Shown: positions 1 through 7,073 of the stretch, in pieces
Layout: the number at the start of each line of letters is the position of its first letter
Numbering within the stretch: position 1 is the first letter of the stretch
NCBI GenBank assembly: GCA_001898145.1
Contig: MKSR01000020.1
Location: 1-64,000, forward strand
Reading direction: 5' to 3'
DNA from: Dyadobacter sp. 50-39
GTDB lineage: Bacteria > Bacteroidota > Bacteroidia > Cytophagales > Spirosomataceae
DNA: 64,000 bases
Position numbers and translations under genes: made by a program
Notes under the pieces: generated by a model
What the model was told of the DNA's origin: nothing
Database searches by the model: none
What the model saw: only the letters and a program-made list of their open reading frames with translations

Positions 1-1
1 C

Positions 2-157
2 CTGACCATCCTCACGCCAAGTGGGGCGGTTGTTTACCAATCCAGTGCTTCGGTGCCGTTCGTCGATGTAAGTCAATTTCCGGAAGGGACCTACCTGCTG
101 GTCGTAACAAAAACCGATGGCTCCCGAAAATCCCATTCCATACTGATCCGCAGGTAA
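2..157 (+). CDS. 3' end of a secreted protein with a T9SS type A C-terminal sorting domain (partial)
   Basis: The window opens inside a reading frame whose last 51 codons are visible. The tail has the features of a Por/type IX secretion sorting domain: a hydrophobic strand followed by a Pro-Ser-Gly turn (LTILTPSGAVVYQ), a DVSQFPEGTYLLVV segment matching the usual 'dlS.lp.GiYlv.v' pattern, and a short final strand ending in Arg-Arg. In this family the domain directs export across the outer membrane and is then removed. The cargo domain lies outside the window, so its function cannot be named. Confidence 0.7.
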   Translation: MTILTPSGAVVYQSSASVPFVDVSQFPEGTYLLVVTKTDGSRKSHSILIRR

Positions 158-164
158 TTTTGTT

Positions 165-500
165 TCACCCCATAATCTTCGCCCTATGCGCCAGGCCCCA
201 GTAATGCAGCTCTTCCAGCACTTTTTCGAGCGATGCCCCGTGCTCGGTGATCGAGTATTCCACGGTCGGGGGGAAAGTGTCGAATACTTTCCGGTTGATG
301 AGCTGGTTCGTTTCCAGGGCTTTCAGCTCTTTGGATAAAATCTTGTCGGTAATGCCGGTGACCTCCGAGGAAAGTTGCCTGAATCGCTTCGGGCCGGATG
401 ACAATGCGAAAAGTATCAGCAATTTCCATCGCCCTTCGAGCGCTTCCAGCGCGTCGCGGATTGATAATGCGGTTTTGGGGCAGCCGTTTCCTGTCAGCAT
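165..500 (-). CDS. HxlR-family winged-helix transcriptional regulator
   Basis: A 111-residue protein with the HxlR layout: an N-terminal Cys (C7), the 'ALEGRWKLLILFALSSGPKR' helix pair, a recognition region at about residues 45-65 (TDKILSKELKALE) and a C-terminal 'YSITEHGASLEKVLEELHYWG' dimerisation helix. Family members (HxlR, YodB, CatR) sense aldehydes, quinones or other electrophiles, often through the N-terminal Cys. The ATG at 500 was chosen because in-frame stops lie immediately upstream. The gene is divergent from a DoxX-family gene, a common HxlR partner, and the shared spacer carries a repeated palindromic motif that could be its operator. The inducer is unknown. Confidence 0.9.
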   Translation of the reverse strand: MLTGNGCPKTALSIRDALEALEGRWKLLILFALSSGPKRFRQLSSEVTGITDKILSKELKALETNQLINRKVFDTFPPTVEYSITEHGASLEKVLEELHYWGLAHRAKIMG

Positions 501-540
501 TTTGGCTTCGATGATTGTTGTTTTGCATTACTACCTATTG

Positions 541-572
541 GGATAGTACTATCCAATCGGGAAAGTACTATC
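541..572. promoter_or_regulatory. Candidate HxlR operator: palindrome plus repeated half
   Basis: The HxlR/DoxX divergent spacer contains a perfect 14-bp palindrome, GGATAGTACTATCC (541-554). A second AGTACTATC motif follows at 564-572, 19 bp after the first (545-553), so the two copies lie roughly on one face of the helix. This is the arrangement expected for a dimeric winged-helix regulator controlling both genes. Binding is inferred from position and symmetry. Confidence 0.6.
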
Positions 573-592
573 GAACGGAAAGCGAAGGTAAA

Positions 593-600
593 TACTTTTG
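593..600 (+). promoter_or_regulatory. Candidate -7 element (TACTTTTG) of the DoxX gene
   Basis: TACTTTTG matches the Bacteroidota -7 consensus TAnnTTTG and ends 23 bp before the DoxX start codon. The repeated AGTACTATC operator lies just upstream, where a regulator would contact the -33 region. No clear -33 TTG is present at the usual spacing. Confidence 0.4.
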
Positions 601-623
601 CCTTCTCACAAAACACCATCATT

Positions 624-1064
624 ATGTCTATCAGGAAAACTTCGAAATGGCTGCCTACCGCGTTGTGGATCGGTCAGGTGCTGCTCTCGGTCATGCTTGG
701 CTGGGCTGCCTGGATGAAACTGTCTCAAACGCCCGAAACGCTATCGGCTATGTGGCCATGGGCCGGAGAGGTGTCACCCTGGCTGGTGAAATTGACGGGC
801 GTCGCCGATTTGCTGGCAGCTCTCGGGCTAGTGCTTCCCGCATGGCTCCGTGTGCGGCCGCATCTGACCTTCCTGGCGGCGGTAGCCCTGGTGTTGCTCA
901 TGCTTTGCGCCATGGTTTTCCACATTTCGAGAGGCGAATCGCCGACATTCAACATTATTATTGCGGTACTGGCGGCATGGGTGGCATGGGGAGGCAGGAC
1001 CGGACCGCCTCCCTTTGCTGATCAGTTGACCGACAATGTCAGCGGGCCGAATTCTTCGAAATGA
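624..1064 (+). CDS. DoxX-family integral membrane protein
   Basis: A 146-residue protein with four predicted membrane helices (about residues 12-32, 50-75, 80-100 and 108-125), the DoxX/DoxD layout. The 'AAWMKLSQTPETLSAMWPWAGEV' loop after helix 1 and the 'LTGVADLLAALGLVLPAWL' helix resemble DoxX-like proteins of Bacteroidota. These often sit beside HxlR/MarR regulators and are linked to redox or electrophile stress; no enzymatic activity can be assigned. It is divergent from the HxlR gene. Its last 43 bp overlap, tail to tail, the 3' end of the flavohaemoglobin gene. Confidence 0.8.
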   Translation: MSIRKTSKWLPTALWIGQVLLSVMLGWAAWMKLSQTPETLSAMWPWAGEVSPWLVKLTGVADLLAALGLVLPAWLRVRPHLTFLAAVALVLLMLCAMVFHISRGESPTFNIIIAVLAAWVAWGGRTGPPPFADQLTDNVSGPNSSK

Positions 1065-2224
1065 ATATTCGACTGCCGGATGCCTTTATCGACGAGGTAA
1101 CGGTAATGCTGGCGGATGAAGGGGCCGGGGCCGCAGATGTAGTAACGGGCCTCGGGGTCCAGCACGTCGGCCGGAAGCAGGTCGAGGGAAACCCAGCCCA
1201 GGTACTCGTTGGCCGCCAACCGATCGGCGGAATCGTAGAAAAAGTGCTTTTCCACATTCGCAACGGCCTTTGAAATCGCATTCAGGTCAGCCTTGAATGC
1301 ATGTACCTGCTCATTGCGGCATCCGTGCACCCAGGTGATGGGGGCAGTAGAATCCGTACGTACGAGGGCTTCCAGCATCGATAGCAGGGGCGTCTGGCCC
1401 ACGCCGCCGCTGATGAATACCTGCGGCTTGCCGTCTTCGGCCAGCAATGTGAAATTGCCTGACGGGGCCGACAAATCCACCACATCGCCGGGCTCAACAA
1501 AGTCGTGGAGGCGGTTGCTGATCATGCCGTCGGGATGCTGGCTGCCGGCTTCGCGCTTTACCGAAATGCGATAGTACTCGCTGTTCGGCGCGCTTGACAG
1601 ACTGTATTGCCGAGGCTGTTGCAAGTTGAGTTCGGGCAGGAAAAGGCGAATGCTGATGTACTGGCCCGGTTTGAAATCAGCGACTCCGCCGCCATCAATC
1701 GGATACAGGTAAAATGAGGTAATTTCCTCCGATTCTTTCACTTTGCTGCGTACTACGAACGGCCGCCAGCCCGACCAACCGCCCGGCAGGCTCACTTTTT
1801 CGTCATACAGCTTTTGTTCGTGGCCGCTCATCAGGGAGGCAAGCTGATTGTAAGCAACCGTCCATGCTTCGAGCAATTCGGGCGTGGCGGCATCACCCAG
1901 CACTTCGCCGATGGAGGCAATGAGGTGCCTGCCCACGATCGCATAATGCTCCGGACGGATGTGCAGGCTGGCATGCTTATGCCCGATCGTGTCAACGACG
2001 GGCAGCAGGACCGATAGGTCTTCGATATGTTCCGCGTATGCCAGTACAGCCGTCGCAAGGGCGGTTTGCTGGCGTTTGTTTTGCTGGTTACCCATGTTGA
2101 ACAAATGCTTCAATTCGGGATTATGCGTGAACATGCGGTTGTAAAAGTGAGTGGTAAGCAGCACGCCATGCTCTTTTAACACCGGCACAGTGGCTTTTAC
2201 GAGGTCTTTTTGTAATGGAGACAT
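1022..2224 (-). CDS. hmp: Flavohaemoglobin, nitric oxide dioxygenase
   Basis: A 400-residue protein of normal Hmp length. Residues 1-140 are the globin domain, with the proximal haem His in the KHASLHIRPEHY segment (about H84) and a B-helix Tyr (Y28). Residues 153-260 form the FAD-binding domain with the RQYSLSSAPN motif. Residues 268-400 form the NAD(P)H domain with GGVGQTPLLSML and a terminal YICGPGPFI motif. The enzyme oxidises NO to nitrate in the cytoplasm using O2 and NAD(P)H. It starts 15 bp from a palindrome that recurs in front of the adjacent Rrf2/NsrR-like gene, so NO-responsive repression is likely. Its 3' end overlaps the DoxX gene. Confidence 0.96.
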   Translation of the reverse strand: MSPLQKDLVKATVPVLKEHGVLLTTHFYNRMFTHNPELKHLFNMGNQQNKRQQTALATAVLAYAEHIEDLSVLLPVVDTIGHKHASLHIRPEHYAIVGRHLIASIGEVLGDAATPELLEAWTVAYNQLASLMSGHEQKLYDEKVSLPGGWSGWRPFVVRSKVKESEEITSFYLYPIDGGGVADFKPGQYISIRLFLPELNLQQPRQYSLSSAPNSEYYRISVKREAGSQHPDGMISNRLHDFVEPGDVVDLSAPSGNFTLLAEDGKPQVFISGGVGQTPLLSMLEALVRTDSTAPITWVHGCRNEQVHAFKADLNAISKAVANVEKHFFYDSADRLAANEYLGWVSLDLLPADVLDPEARYYICGPGPFIRQHYRYLVDKGIRQSNIHFEEFGPLTLSVN

Positions 2225-2238
2225 GATTTTTGAATTAG

Positions 2239-2264
2239 AATAAAGGAGTTTTTTGTCCTTTATT
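2239..2264. promoter_or_regulatory. Candidate Rrf2/NsrR operator, copy 1 (hmp)
   Basis: A perfect inverted repeat: arms AATAAAGGA (2239-2247) and TCCTTTATT (2256-2264) around an 8-bp spacer. It lies immediately upstream of hmp (ATG at 2224), and a near-identical copy precedes the regulator gene. Two copies flanking an NO-detoxification gene and its neighbouring Fe-S regulator suggest that regulator's binding site. Confidence 0.72.
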
Positions 2265-2278
2265 TGGGTAAAAAAATA

Positions 2279-2716
2279 TTACTTGTTCAGGGTAAGCTGC
2301 CCGGCTATGAGCCCTTCGTTGAACTGGCCGATGGAAGTGTTTTGCAGCATCACCACAATCTGGCCCCGTATCTTCTTGAAATCGTTGTGCAGGGGACAGG
2401 GGTTGGCCTCGGAGCAATAGCTCAGGCCCATCCCGCAGCCGGTAAAAATGCTGTCGCCCTCAATCGCATGCACAATGTCGGCCAATGGGCGTTGCAGCCC
2501 TCCCGAATCGACATAAAATCCACCGTGGGGCCCCTTCGACGAAAGAATGAGCCCGTCTTTGCTCAGCTTTTGCAGGATTTTGGCCAGGAATGGTTCGGGT
2601 GAGTTGATCTGCACGGCAATCTCCCGGATTCCGACCTTGCGGCCTTCCTCCGATCGCTGCGCGATATAAAACACCGCCCGCATTGCATACTCACATGTTT
2701 TTGAAAATATTCCCAT
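2279..2716 (-). CDS. Rrf2-family Fe-S transcriptional regulator, NsrR-like
   Basis: A 145-residue Rrf2 protein. The N-terminal winged helix (FSKTCEYAMRAVFYIA, then 'FLAKILQKLSKDGLI' and 'KGPHGGF') is followed by a three-cysteine loop at C94, C101 and C107, the expected Fe-S ligands. The spacing C-X6-C-X5-C is one residue longer in the first gap than in IscR. The start is the ATG at 2716; longer in-frame starts would run through the operator and lack family similarity. Adjacent to hmp in the same orientation and preceded by the same palindrome, it is most simply an NO-responsive, autoregulated repressor. NsrR-like function is inferred; IscR-like roles are not excluded. Confidence 0.85.
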   Translation of the reverse strand: MGIFSKTCEYAMRAVFYIAQRSEEGRKVGIREIAVQINSPEPFLAKILQKLSKDGLILSSKGPHGGFYVDSGGLQRPLADIVHAIEGDSIFTGCGMGLSYCSEANPCPLHNDFKKIRGQIVVMLQNTSIGQFNEGLIAGQLTLNK

Positions 2717-2749
2717 CCGATCATCAGGGTCATTGCCGCTTACCCGGCA

Positions 2750-2757
2750 CAAAAGTA
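2750..2757 (-). promoter_or_regulatory. Candidate -7 element of the Rrf2 regulator gene
   Basis: Read on the minus strand the sequence is TACTTTTG, a match to TAnnTTTG, 33 bp before the regulator's start codon. The palindromic operator (2772-2797) begins 14 bp upstream and would cover the -33 region, consistent with repression. Confidence 0.5.
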
Positions 2758-2771
2758 ATAGATGATATTTA

Positions 2772-2797
2772 AATAAAGGAGTTTTTTGTCTTTTATT
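2772..2797. promoter_or_regulatory. Candidate Rrf2/NsrR operator, copy 2 (regulator and AhpD-like gene)
   Basis: Arms AATAAAGGA (2772-2780) and TCTTTTATT (2789-2797) around the same spacer, GTTTTTTG, as copy 1, with one mismatch. The spacer is identical in both copies, which argues against chance. It lies between the divergent regulator and AhpD-like genes and could control both. Confidence 0.7.
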
Positions 2798-2940
2798 AAT
2801 TAGGATGAATGCCTGTTCTTCCCAAGGGCAGAGAGGCGGTTTCAGATACAGCTGAAATTTTCTTTGATTTTTTTTCGCCGGTCTGTCCAGATTTGAAAAG
2901 TCGGTTGTCATTAGGTTTTTTAACTCAAAATTTACCCAAA

Positions 2941-3393
2941 ATGAAAACCAGACTTAATTTCTTTCAAAAAGGACAAAATGCAGTGAAGCCGCTTTTCAAC
3001 CTGAATAGCTATATCAAGAAATCGACACTCGGACATCAGCTGGTAGAGCTTGTGGACTTCCGCATATCCCAGATCAACGGCTGCGCATACTGCCTTGATA
3101 TGCATTCCAAAGAACTTCGGGCGATGGGAGAAACCGAGCAACGACTTTATGGGATGAGTGCGTGGCGTGAGGCGCCGTATTACAATGAGCGTGAGCGTGC
3201 CGCATTCGCATGGGCCGAGGCGGTGAACTCCCTGCACATCACCGACGAGGTGTACAACGAGGTGGCTGCGCAGTTTACCGAAGAGGAGATTGTGGACCTG
3301 ACAATGGTCGTGAATGCGATCAACAGCTGGAACCGCATCAATATCGCATTCCCGGCCGGAATCGGAACTTACCGGGTAGGCCAGTTCGGGTGA
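2941..3393 (+). CDS. AhpD-like carboxymuconolactone decarboxylase-family protein
   Basis: A 150-residue protein of the AhpD/CMD superfamily. The catalytic motif GCAYCLDMHSKEL has redox Cys at C48 and C51 and a His at 55, as in AhpD alkylhydroperoxidases. The following 'ERAAFAWAEAVNSLH' and 'EEEIVDLTMVVNAINSWNRINIAF' helices are also typical. The ATG at 2941 was chosen because the upstream in-frame extension has no family similarity. The gene is divergent from the Rrf2 regulator with a shared operator between them, which suggests induction with hmp under nitrosative or oxidative stress. The true substrate and electron donor are not evident. Confidence 0.88.
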   Translation: MKTRLNFFQKGQNAVKPLFNLNSYIKKSTLGHQLVELVDFRISQINGCAYCLDMHSKELRAMGETEQRLYGMSAWREAPYYNERERAAFAWAEAVNSLHITDEVYNEVAAQFTEEEIVDLTMVVNAINSWNRINIAFPAGIGTYRVGQFG

Positions 3394-3458
3394 TTTTGCC
3401 CAAAACTGATTAGCTTTCACATTCAAACAGATCAGTCAATTAAAACAGATACCGCATT

Positions 3459-3794
3459 ATGGACGAGTTCTTATTGGTATTCCGGCGCGATTTCAAGAAC
3501 AGGGAAATGCAGCCTTCCCCGGAGCAATTGCAGGAACATTTCGAGAAATGGCATGCCTGGTACGACAAAATGGCCAGAGAGGACAGGATCGTGCTTCGGA
3601 GGCGGTGGGATGGAGAGGGCCTCGTGGTGGATGCGCAGAAGACCGTGCTCAACGGGCCTTATGCAGAGATCAAGGAAACGATCGGCGGGGCGGTGATCAT
3701 CCGTGCTACGGGTTACGAAGAAGCCGCCGAGCTTGCCAAAGCGGTGCCGATCCTGGAATTCGGCGGTACCGTCGAAATCCGTAAAGCGCTCTGA
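3459..3794 (+). CDS. YCII-related (DGPF) domain protein, ECF42 partner
   Basis: A 111-residue single-domain protein: MDEFLLVFRRDF opening strand, a Trp/His-rich helix (EHFEKWHAWYDKMA), then 'VLNGPYAEIKETIGGAVIIRA', the segment corresponding to the DGPF/YCII core (here NGPYAE). DGPF proteins are the recurring genomic partners of ECF42 sigma factors, and such a sigma factor starts 66 bp downstream in the same orientation. The pair probably forms one transcription unit. The biochemical role of the protein is unknown in the family. Confidence 0.85.
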   Translation: MDEFLLVFRRDFKNREMQPSPEQLQEHFEKWHAWYDKMAREDRIVLRRRWDGEGLVVDAQKTVLNGPYAEIKETIGGAVIIRATGYEEAAELAKAVPILEFGGTVEIRKAL

Positions 3795-3860
3795 TTGCGG
3801 TTTGATGATCCTTTTTGATATTTTTATGGGGTCCGATCGGGAAGGTCGGGCCCTATTGTC

Positions 3861-5102
3861 ATGGAGGAAAAAGAACTGCTGCCACACCTTTTCAGGACCG
3901 AATACCGCAAACTTGTTGCCGTGCTCTGTTACCTTTTCGGGATAGAGCATGTCGAAATCGCGGAGGACATTGCCAGCGACACCTTTCTGGCCGCAGCCGA
4001 GACCTGGGGCATGAAAGGGGTGCCGGAAAACCCGGTGGCTTGGCTGTATACCGTCGCCAAGAACCGGACGAAAAACCATTTGAAGCGTAATTCGCTGTTC
4101 GAGCAGAAGGTGGCGTCGGAGATCCGCTATTCGGCCGAAAAAGAATCCGAAATTGAGATTGATATGTCGCCCAGGAATATCACAGACAGCCAGCTGGCGA
4201 TGATTTTCGCGGTATGCAACCCGTTGATCCCGGCCGATTCGCAGGTGGCACTCGCGCTGAACCTGCTGTGCGGTTTTGGCGTCCAGGAAATTGCTGATGC
4301 CTTTTTGCTGAATAAGGAAGTCGTGTATAAGCGCATCCAGCGCGCGAAGGAAAAACTGAAAGAGGGTAAGATCGCCATCACACAACCGACGGTGACCGAG
4401 ATCAGCGAGCGGCTGGAAATGGTCCTGACTACCATCTATTTGCTCTATTCCGAAGGCTATTATTCGATTTCGCAAAATACCACATTACGCAAGGAGCTGT
4501 GCGCTGAGGCCATGCGGCTCAATTACCTGCTGATGGAAAATGAGCTGACCGACCGGCCCGAAGTGAGCGCATTGCTTTCGCTGATGTGCTTCCATTCGTC
4601 GCGGTTCGAGGCCCGGACGAACCAGCGCGGCGAAATGGTGCTATATGAAGATCAGGACGAATCGCTCTGGGACCGCGAGCTGATCCAGCGCGGGGCATAT
4701 TACCTGAGCCGTGCTTCCACCGGTGAAAAACTGAGCCGCTACCACCTGGAAGCCGGCATCGCCTATTGGCATACGCATAAGCAGGATTCGAAAGAAAAGT
4801 GGACGCATATCCTGGATATCTACAACCATTTGCTGGCCATCGAATATTCGCCGGTTGCCGCATTGAACCGCATTTACGCCCTTGCCAAAGTGAGCGGAAA
4901 ACAAACCGCGATCGCCGAAGCGCAGCATTTGAGCCTGACCAGCAATCACTTTTACCATTCATTGCTCGGGAATCTTTACACCGGCATCAACGAAGCACAG
5001 GCTGTTGCGCATTATGAAGAAGCTATCAGACTTGCGCATTCGGAATCGGACAAGGCAATCCTGTTTAGGAATATCGCACGTTTGCAGGATAATGTGGGTT
5101 GA
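3861..5102 (+). CDS. ECF sigma factor of the ECF42 type with C-terminal TPR-like extension
   Basis: A 413-residue protein. Residues 1-75 hold sigma-70 region 2 (LLPHLFRTEYRKLVAVL, then 'EDIASDTFLAAAETWG' and 'NPVAWLYTVAKNRTKNHLKR'). Region 4 follows at about 115-160 (LALNLLCGFGVQEIADAFLLN, then KRIQRAKEKLK). The remaining ~240 residues are helical and repeat-like (SLMCFHSSRFEARTNQRG, YHLEAGIAYWHT, AALNRIYALAKVSG), the long extension typical of ECF42. This group lacks a classical anti-sigma factor and is thought to be controlled through the extension and DGPF partners; the upstream YCII gene fits. Target promoters were not identified. Confidence 0.88.
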   Translation: MEEKELLPHLFRTEYRKLVAVLCYLFGIEHVEIAEDIASDTFLAAAETWGMKGVPENPVAWLYTVAKNRTKNHLKRNSLFEQKVASEIRYSAEKESEIEIDMSPRNITDSQLAMIFAVCNPLIPADSQVALALNLLCGFGVQEIADAFLLNKEVVYKRIQRAKEKLKEGKIAITQPTVTEISERLEMVLTTIYLLYSEGYYSISQNTTLRKELCAEAMRLNYLLMENELTDRPEVSALLSLMCFHSSRFEARTNQRGEMVLYEDQDESLWDRELIQRGAYYLSRASTGEKLSRYHLEAGIAYWHTHKQDSKEKWTHILDIYNHLLAIEYSPVAALNRIYALAKVSGKQTAIAEAQHLSLTSNHFYHSLLGNLYTGINEAQAVAHYEEAIRLAHSESDKAILFRNIARLQDNVG

Positions 5103-5134
5103 TAGTCTATATTAGTCCATCTAATCCTGCCAGT

Positions 5135-6199
5135 ATGTCCAAGCTATTTTCACCTGTTACTATAAAAGGCGTTCAGTTCAAAAACCGGATCGTCGTTTCT
5201 CCCATGTGCCAGTACTCGTCGGTAGACGGCTTTGCCAACGACTGGCATCTGGTGCATCTCGGCAGTCGTGCCGTGGGCGGCGCGGGCCTGATCATCACCG
5301 AAGCCACCGGCGTGTCGCCCGAAGGCCGGATTTCTCCCGAAGACCTGGGTATCTGGAAAGACGAGCACATTGAAAAACTTTCGCAAATCACCGCATTCAT
5401 CAGCGCGCAGGGATGCGTGCCGGGTGTGCAGCTTGCCCACGCGGGCAGGAAGGCCAGTACGGCTGTACCCTGGAAGGGCCGTGCCGAAGTGACGCAGGAT
5501 CAAGGTGGCTGGCAGACGTTTTCGGCCTCAGCGATTCCTTTTTCGGAGCATTACCCCAAGCCCCTGGAACTCGATCACGAAGGAATAGATAAAGTTGTCT
5601 CCGACTTCACCGCAGCCGCGAAACGTGCATGGCAGGCCGGTTTCAAAGTGATTGAAATCCACGCGGCACATGGCTATCTGGTCCACCAGTTCCTCTCGCC
5701 CCTGAGCAACCACCGCACCGACGAGTACGGCGGCAGTTTTGAAAACCGCATTCGCCTGCTGCTGCGCATCATCGAAGGCATTCAAACCGTTTGGCCGGCC
5801 GACCTACCGCTGTTCACCCGCATTTCCGCTACCGACTGGGCAGAAGGCGGCTGGAACCCCGACGAATCTATAAAACTCGCACACATTCTCAAAGATAAAG
5901 GCATCGACCTGATCGATGTGTCGTCGGGCGGCCTCGCTGCTCACCAGCAGATTACCGTCGGGCCCGCCTACCAGTTGCCTTTCGCTTCCCGCATTAAACG
6001 CGAAACGGGTATACTCACTGGTACCGTAGGGATGATCACCAATTCTTTGCAGGCCGAGACCATTCTCGTGAATGAGGATGCAGATATGATCATGATGGCA
6101 CGTGAGATTTTACGGAATCCGTACTTTCCGCTGGAAGCGGCGCACGATCTGAAAGCGAATGTGACGTGGCCTGTGCAGTACGAGCGGGCGAAGTGGTGA
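5135..6199 (+). CDS. Old-yellow-enzyme family NADH:flavin oxidoreductase, YqjM-like
   Basis: A 354-residue FMN-binding TIM barrel. The N-terminus (LFSPVTIKGVQFKNRIVVSP) is followed by MCQYS, with the Cys (C25) and Tyr (Y27) that mark YqjM-type ene-reductases. The active-site segment EIHAAHGYLVHQFLSP and the NHRTDEYGGSFENR motif are intact. The enzyme uses NAD(P)H and FMN to reduce activated C=C bonds, typically in electrophile detoxification. The ATG at 5135 gives the conserved N-terminus; an earlier in-frame start at 5099 would overlap the sigma gene. It may be co-transcribed with, or controlled by, the ECF42 factor; that is inference. Confidence 0.93.
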   Translation: MSKLFSPVTIKGVQFKNRIVVSPMCQYSSVDGFANDWHLVHLGSRAVGGAGLIITEATGVSPEGRISPEDLGIWKDEHIEKLSQITAFISAQGCVPGVQLAHAGRKASTAVPWKGRAEVTQDQGGWQTFSASAIPFSEHYPKPLELDHEGIDKVVSDFTAAAKRAWQAGFKVIEIHAAHGYLVHQFLSPLSNHRTDEYGGSFENRIRLLLRIIEGIQTVWPADLPLFTRISATDWAEGGWNPDESIKLAHILKDKGIDLIDVSSGGLAAHQQITVGPAYQLPFASRIKRETGILTGTVGMITNSLQAETILVNEDADMIMMAREILRNPYFPLEAAHDLKANVTWPVQYERAKW

Positions 6200-6224
6200 T
6201 AGTTTGTAACGCATTCGAGTGGAT

Positions 6225-6902
6225 ATGAAAGACCTAAAACACGAAAAAACATTAGCCGCGAAAGAAGCGGTCAAATACCTCTCCAACGGCCAGGTCGTCG
6301 GCCTCGGCTCGGGCAGCTCGGCTTATATTGCCATTGGTGAAGTCGGAGAGTTGGTGAAGAATGGGTTGGATATCAAGGGTGTGCCGACTTCGGAAAAGAC
6401 GCGTGAACTGGCTGAATCGTTGAACATTCCCTTGCTAAAAATCGAGGATGTGGATTCGATCGACATTACGATCGACGGAGCCGATGAGTTTACCGAGGAT
6501 TTGCAGCTGATCAAAGGCGGCGGAAGCTTTTTACTGAAAGAAAAAGTAGTGGCGTCTCTTTCGAAGCAGGAAATTATCATTACCGACTCAACCAAGAAAG
6601 TGGAGTTCCTGGGCAAGTTTACGGTGCCGATCGAAGTAATCCCCTACGCACAGAATTATGTTTTAGCCCAAATACAAAAACTGAACGGAACCGGCAAGAT
6701 CCGGCTCGCTGAGGGAAAACCACTCATTACCGAGCAAGGCAATGTGCTGATCGACGGCGATTTCGGGCTGATTCAAGATCCTGCATTGCTCGCCGGGCAG
6801 CTTACCCGCATTGTCGGGGTGGTGGAGCACGGGTTGTTTATCGGCATTGCTACGACGGTAATCATGGGTGTTGACGATGATGTAGTTATATTTAATAAGT
6901 AG
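6225..6902 (+). CDS. rpiA: Ribose-5-phosphate isomerase A
   Basis: A 225-residue protein with RpiA signatures: GLGSGSS phosphate-binding loop, DGADE catalytic segment, and KGGGSFLLKEK (catalytic Glu and Lys region). It interconverts ribose-5-phosphate and ribulose-5-phosphate in the non-oxidative pentose phosphate pathway. The ATG at 6225 is preferred to an in-frame GTG at 6219. It follows the flavin oxidoreductase by 25 bp in the same orientation and ends before a strong stem-loop. Some RpiA-like proteins also act on C4 sugar phosphates, but nothing here links this copy to the distant C4/apiose genes. Confidence 0.96.
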   Translation: MKDLKHEKTLAAKEAVKYLSNGQVVGLGSGSSAYIAIGEVGELVKNGLDIKGVPTSEKTRELAESLNIPLLKIEDVDSIDITIDGADEFTEDLQLIKGGGSFLLKEKVVASLSKQEIIITDSTKKVEFLGKFTVPIEVIPYAQNYVLAQIQKLNGTGKIRLAEGKPLITEQGNVLIDGDFGLIQDPALLAGQLTRIVGVVEHGLFIGIATTVIMGVDDDVVIFNK

Positions 6903-6982
6903 CAGCGAATTATCTGCGATAACTGAAATATAAAATTTAATTATATATTAGCATTCATTACAATTACGGGTGCTTAAAATAC

Positions 6983-7013
6983 AAAAGCCGTCGGATCGAG
7001 TCTGACGGCTTTT
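6983..7013. terminator. Bidirectional rho-independent terminator
   Basis: A 13-bp stem (6983-6995 with 7001-7013, one G-T pair) around a 5-nt loop, with a GC-rich core (GCCGTC/GACGGC) flanked by A-run and T-run. It lies between convergent rpiA and the efflux operon and could terminate both. Confidence 0.85.
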
Positions 7014-7073
7014 TGTGCTTAACTACACTTAACAAAGACGCTACTTATAGTGCATGCTTGGTCTGATTGGAAT

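Noticed and set aside
515-1021. A 168-codon plus-strand frame overlapping the DoxX gene
   Set aside because: It is a shifted frame over DoxX with no domain, and its composition reflects the GC-rich real gene.
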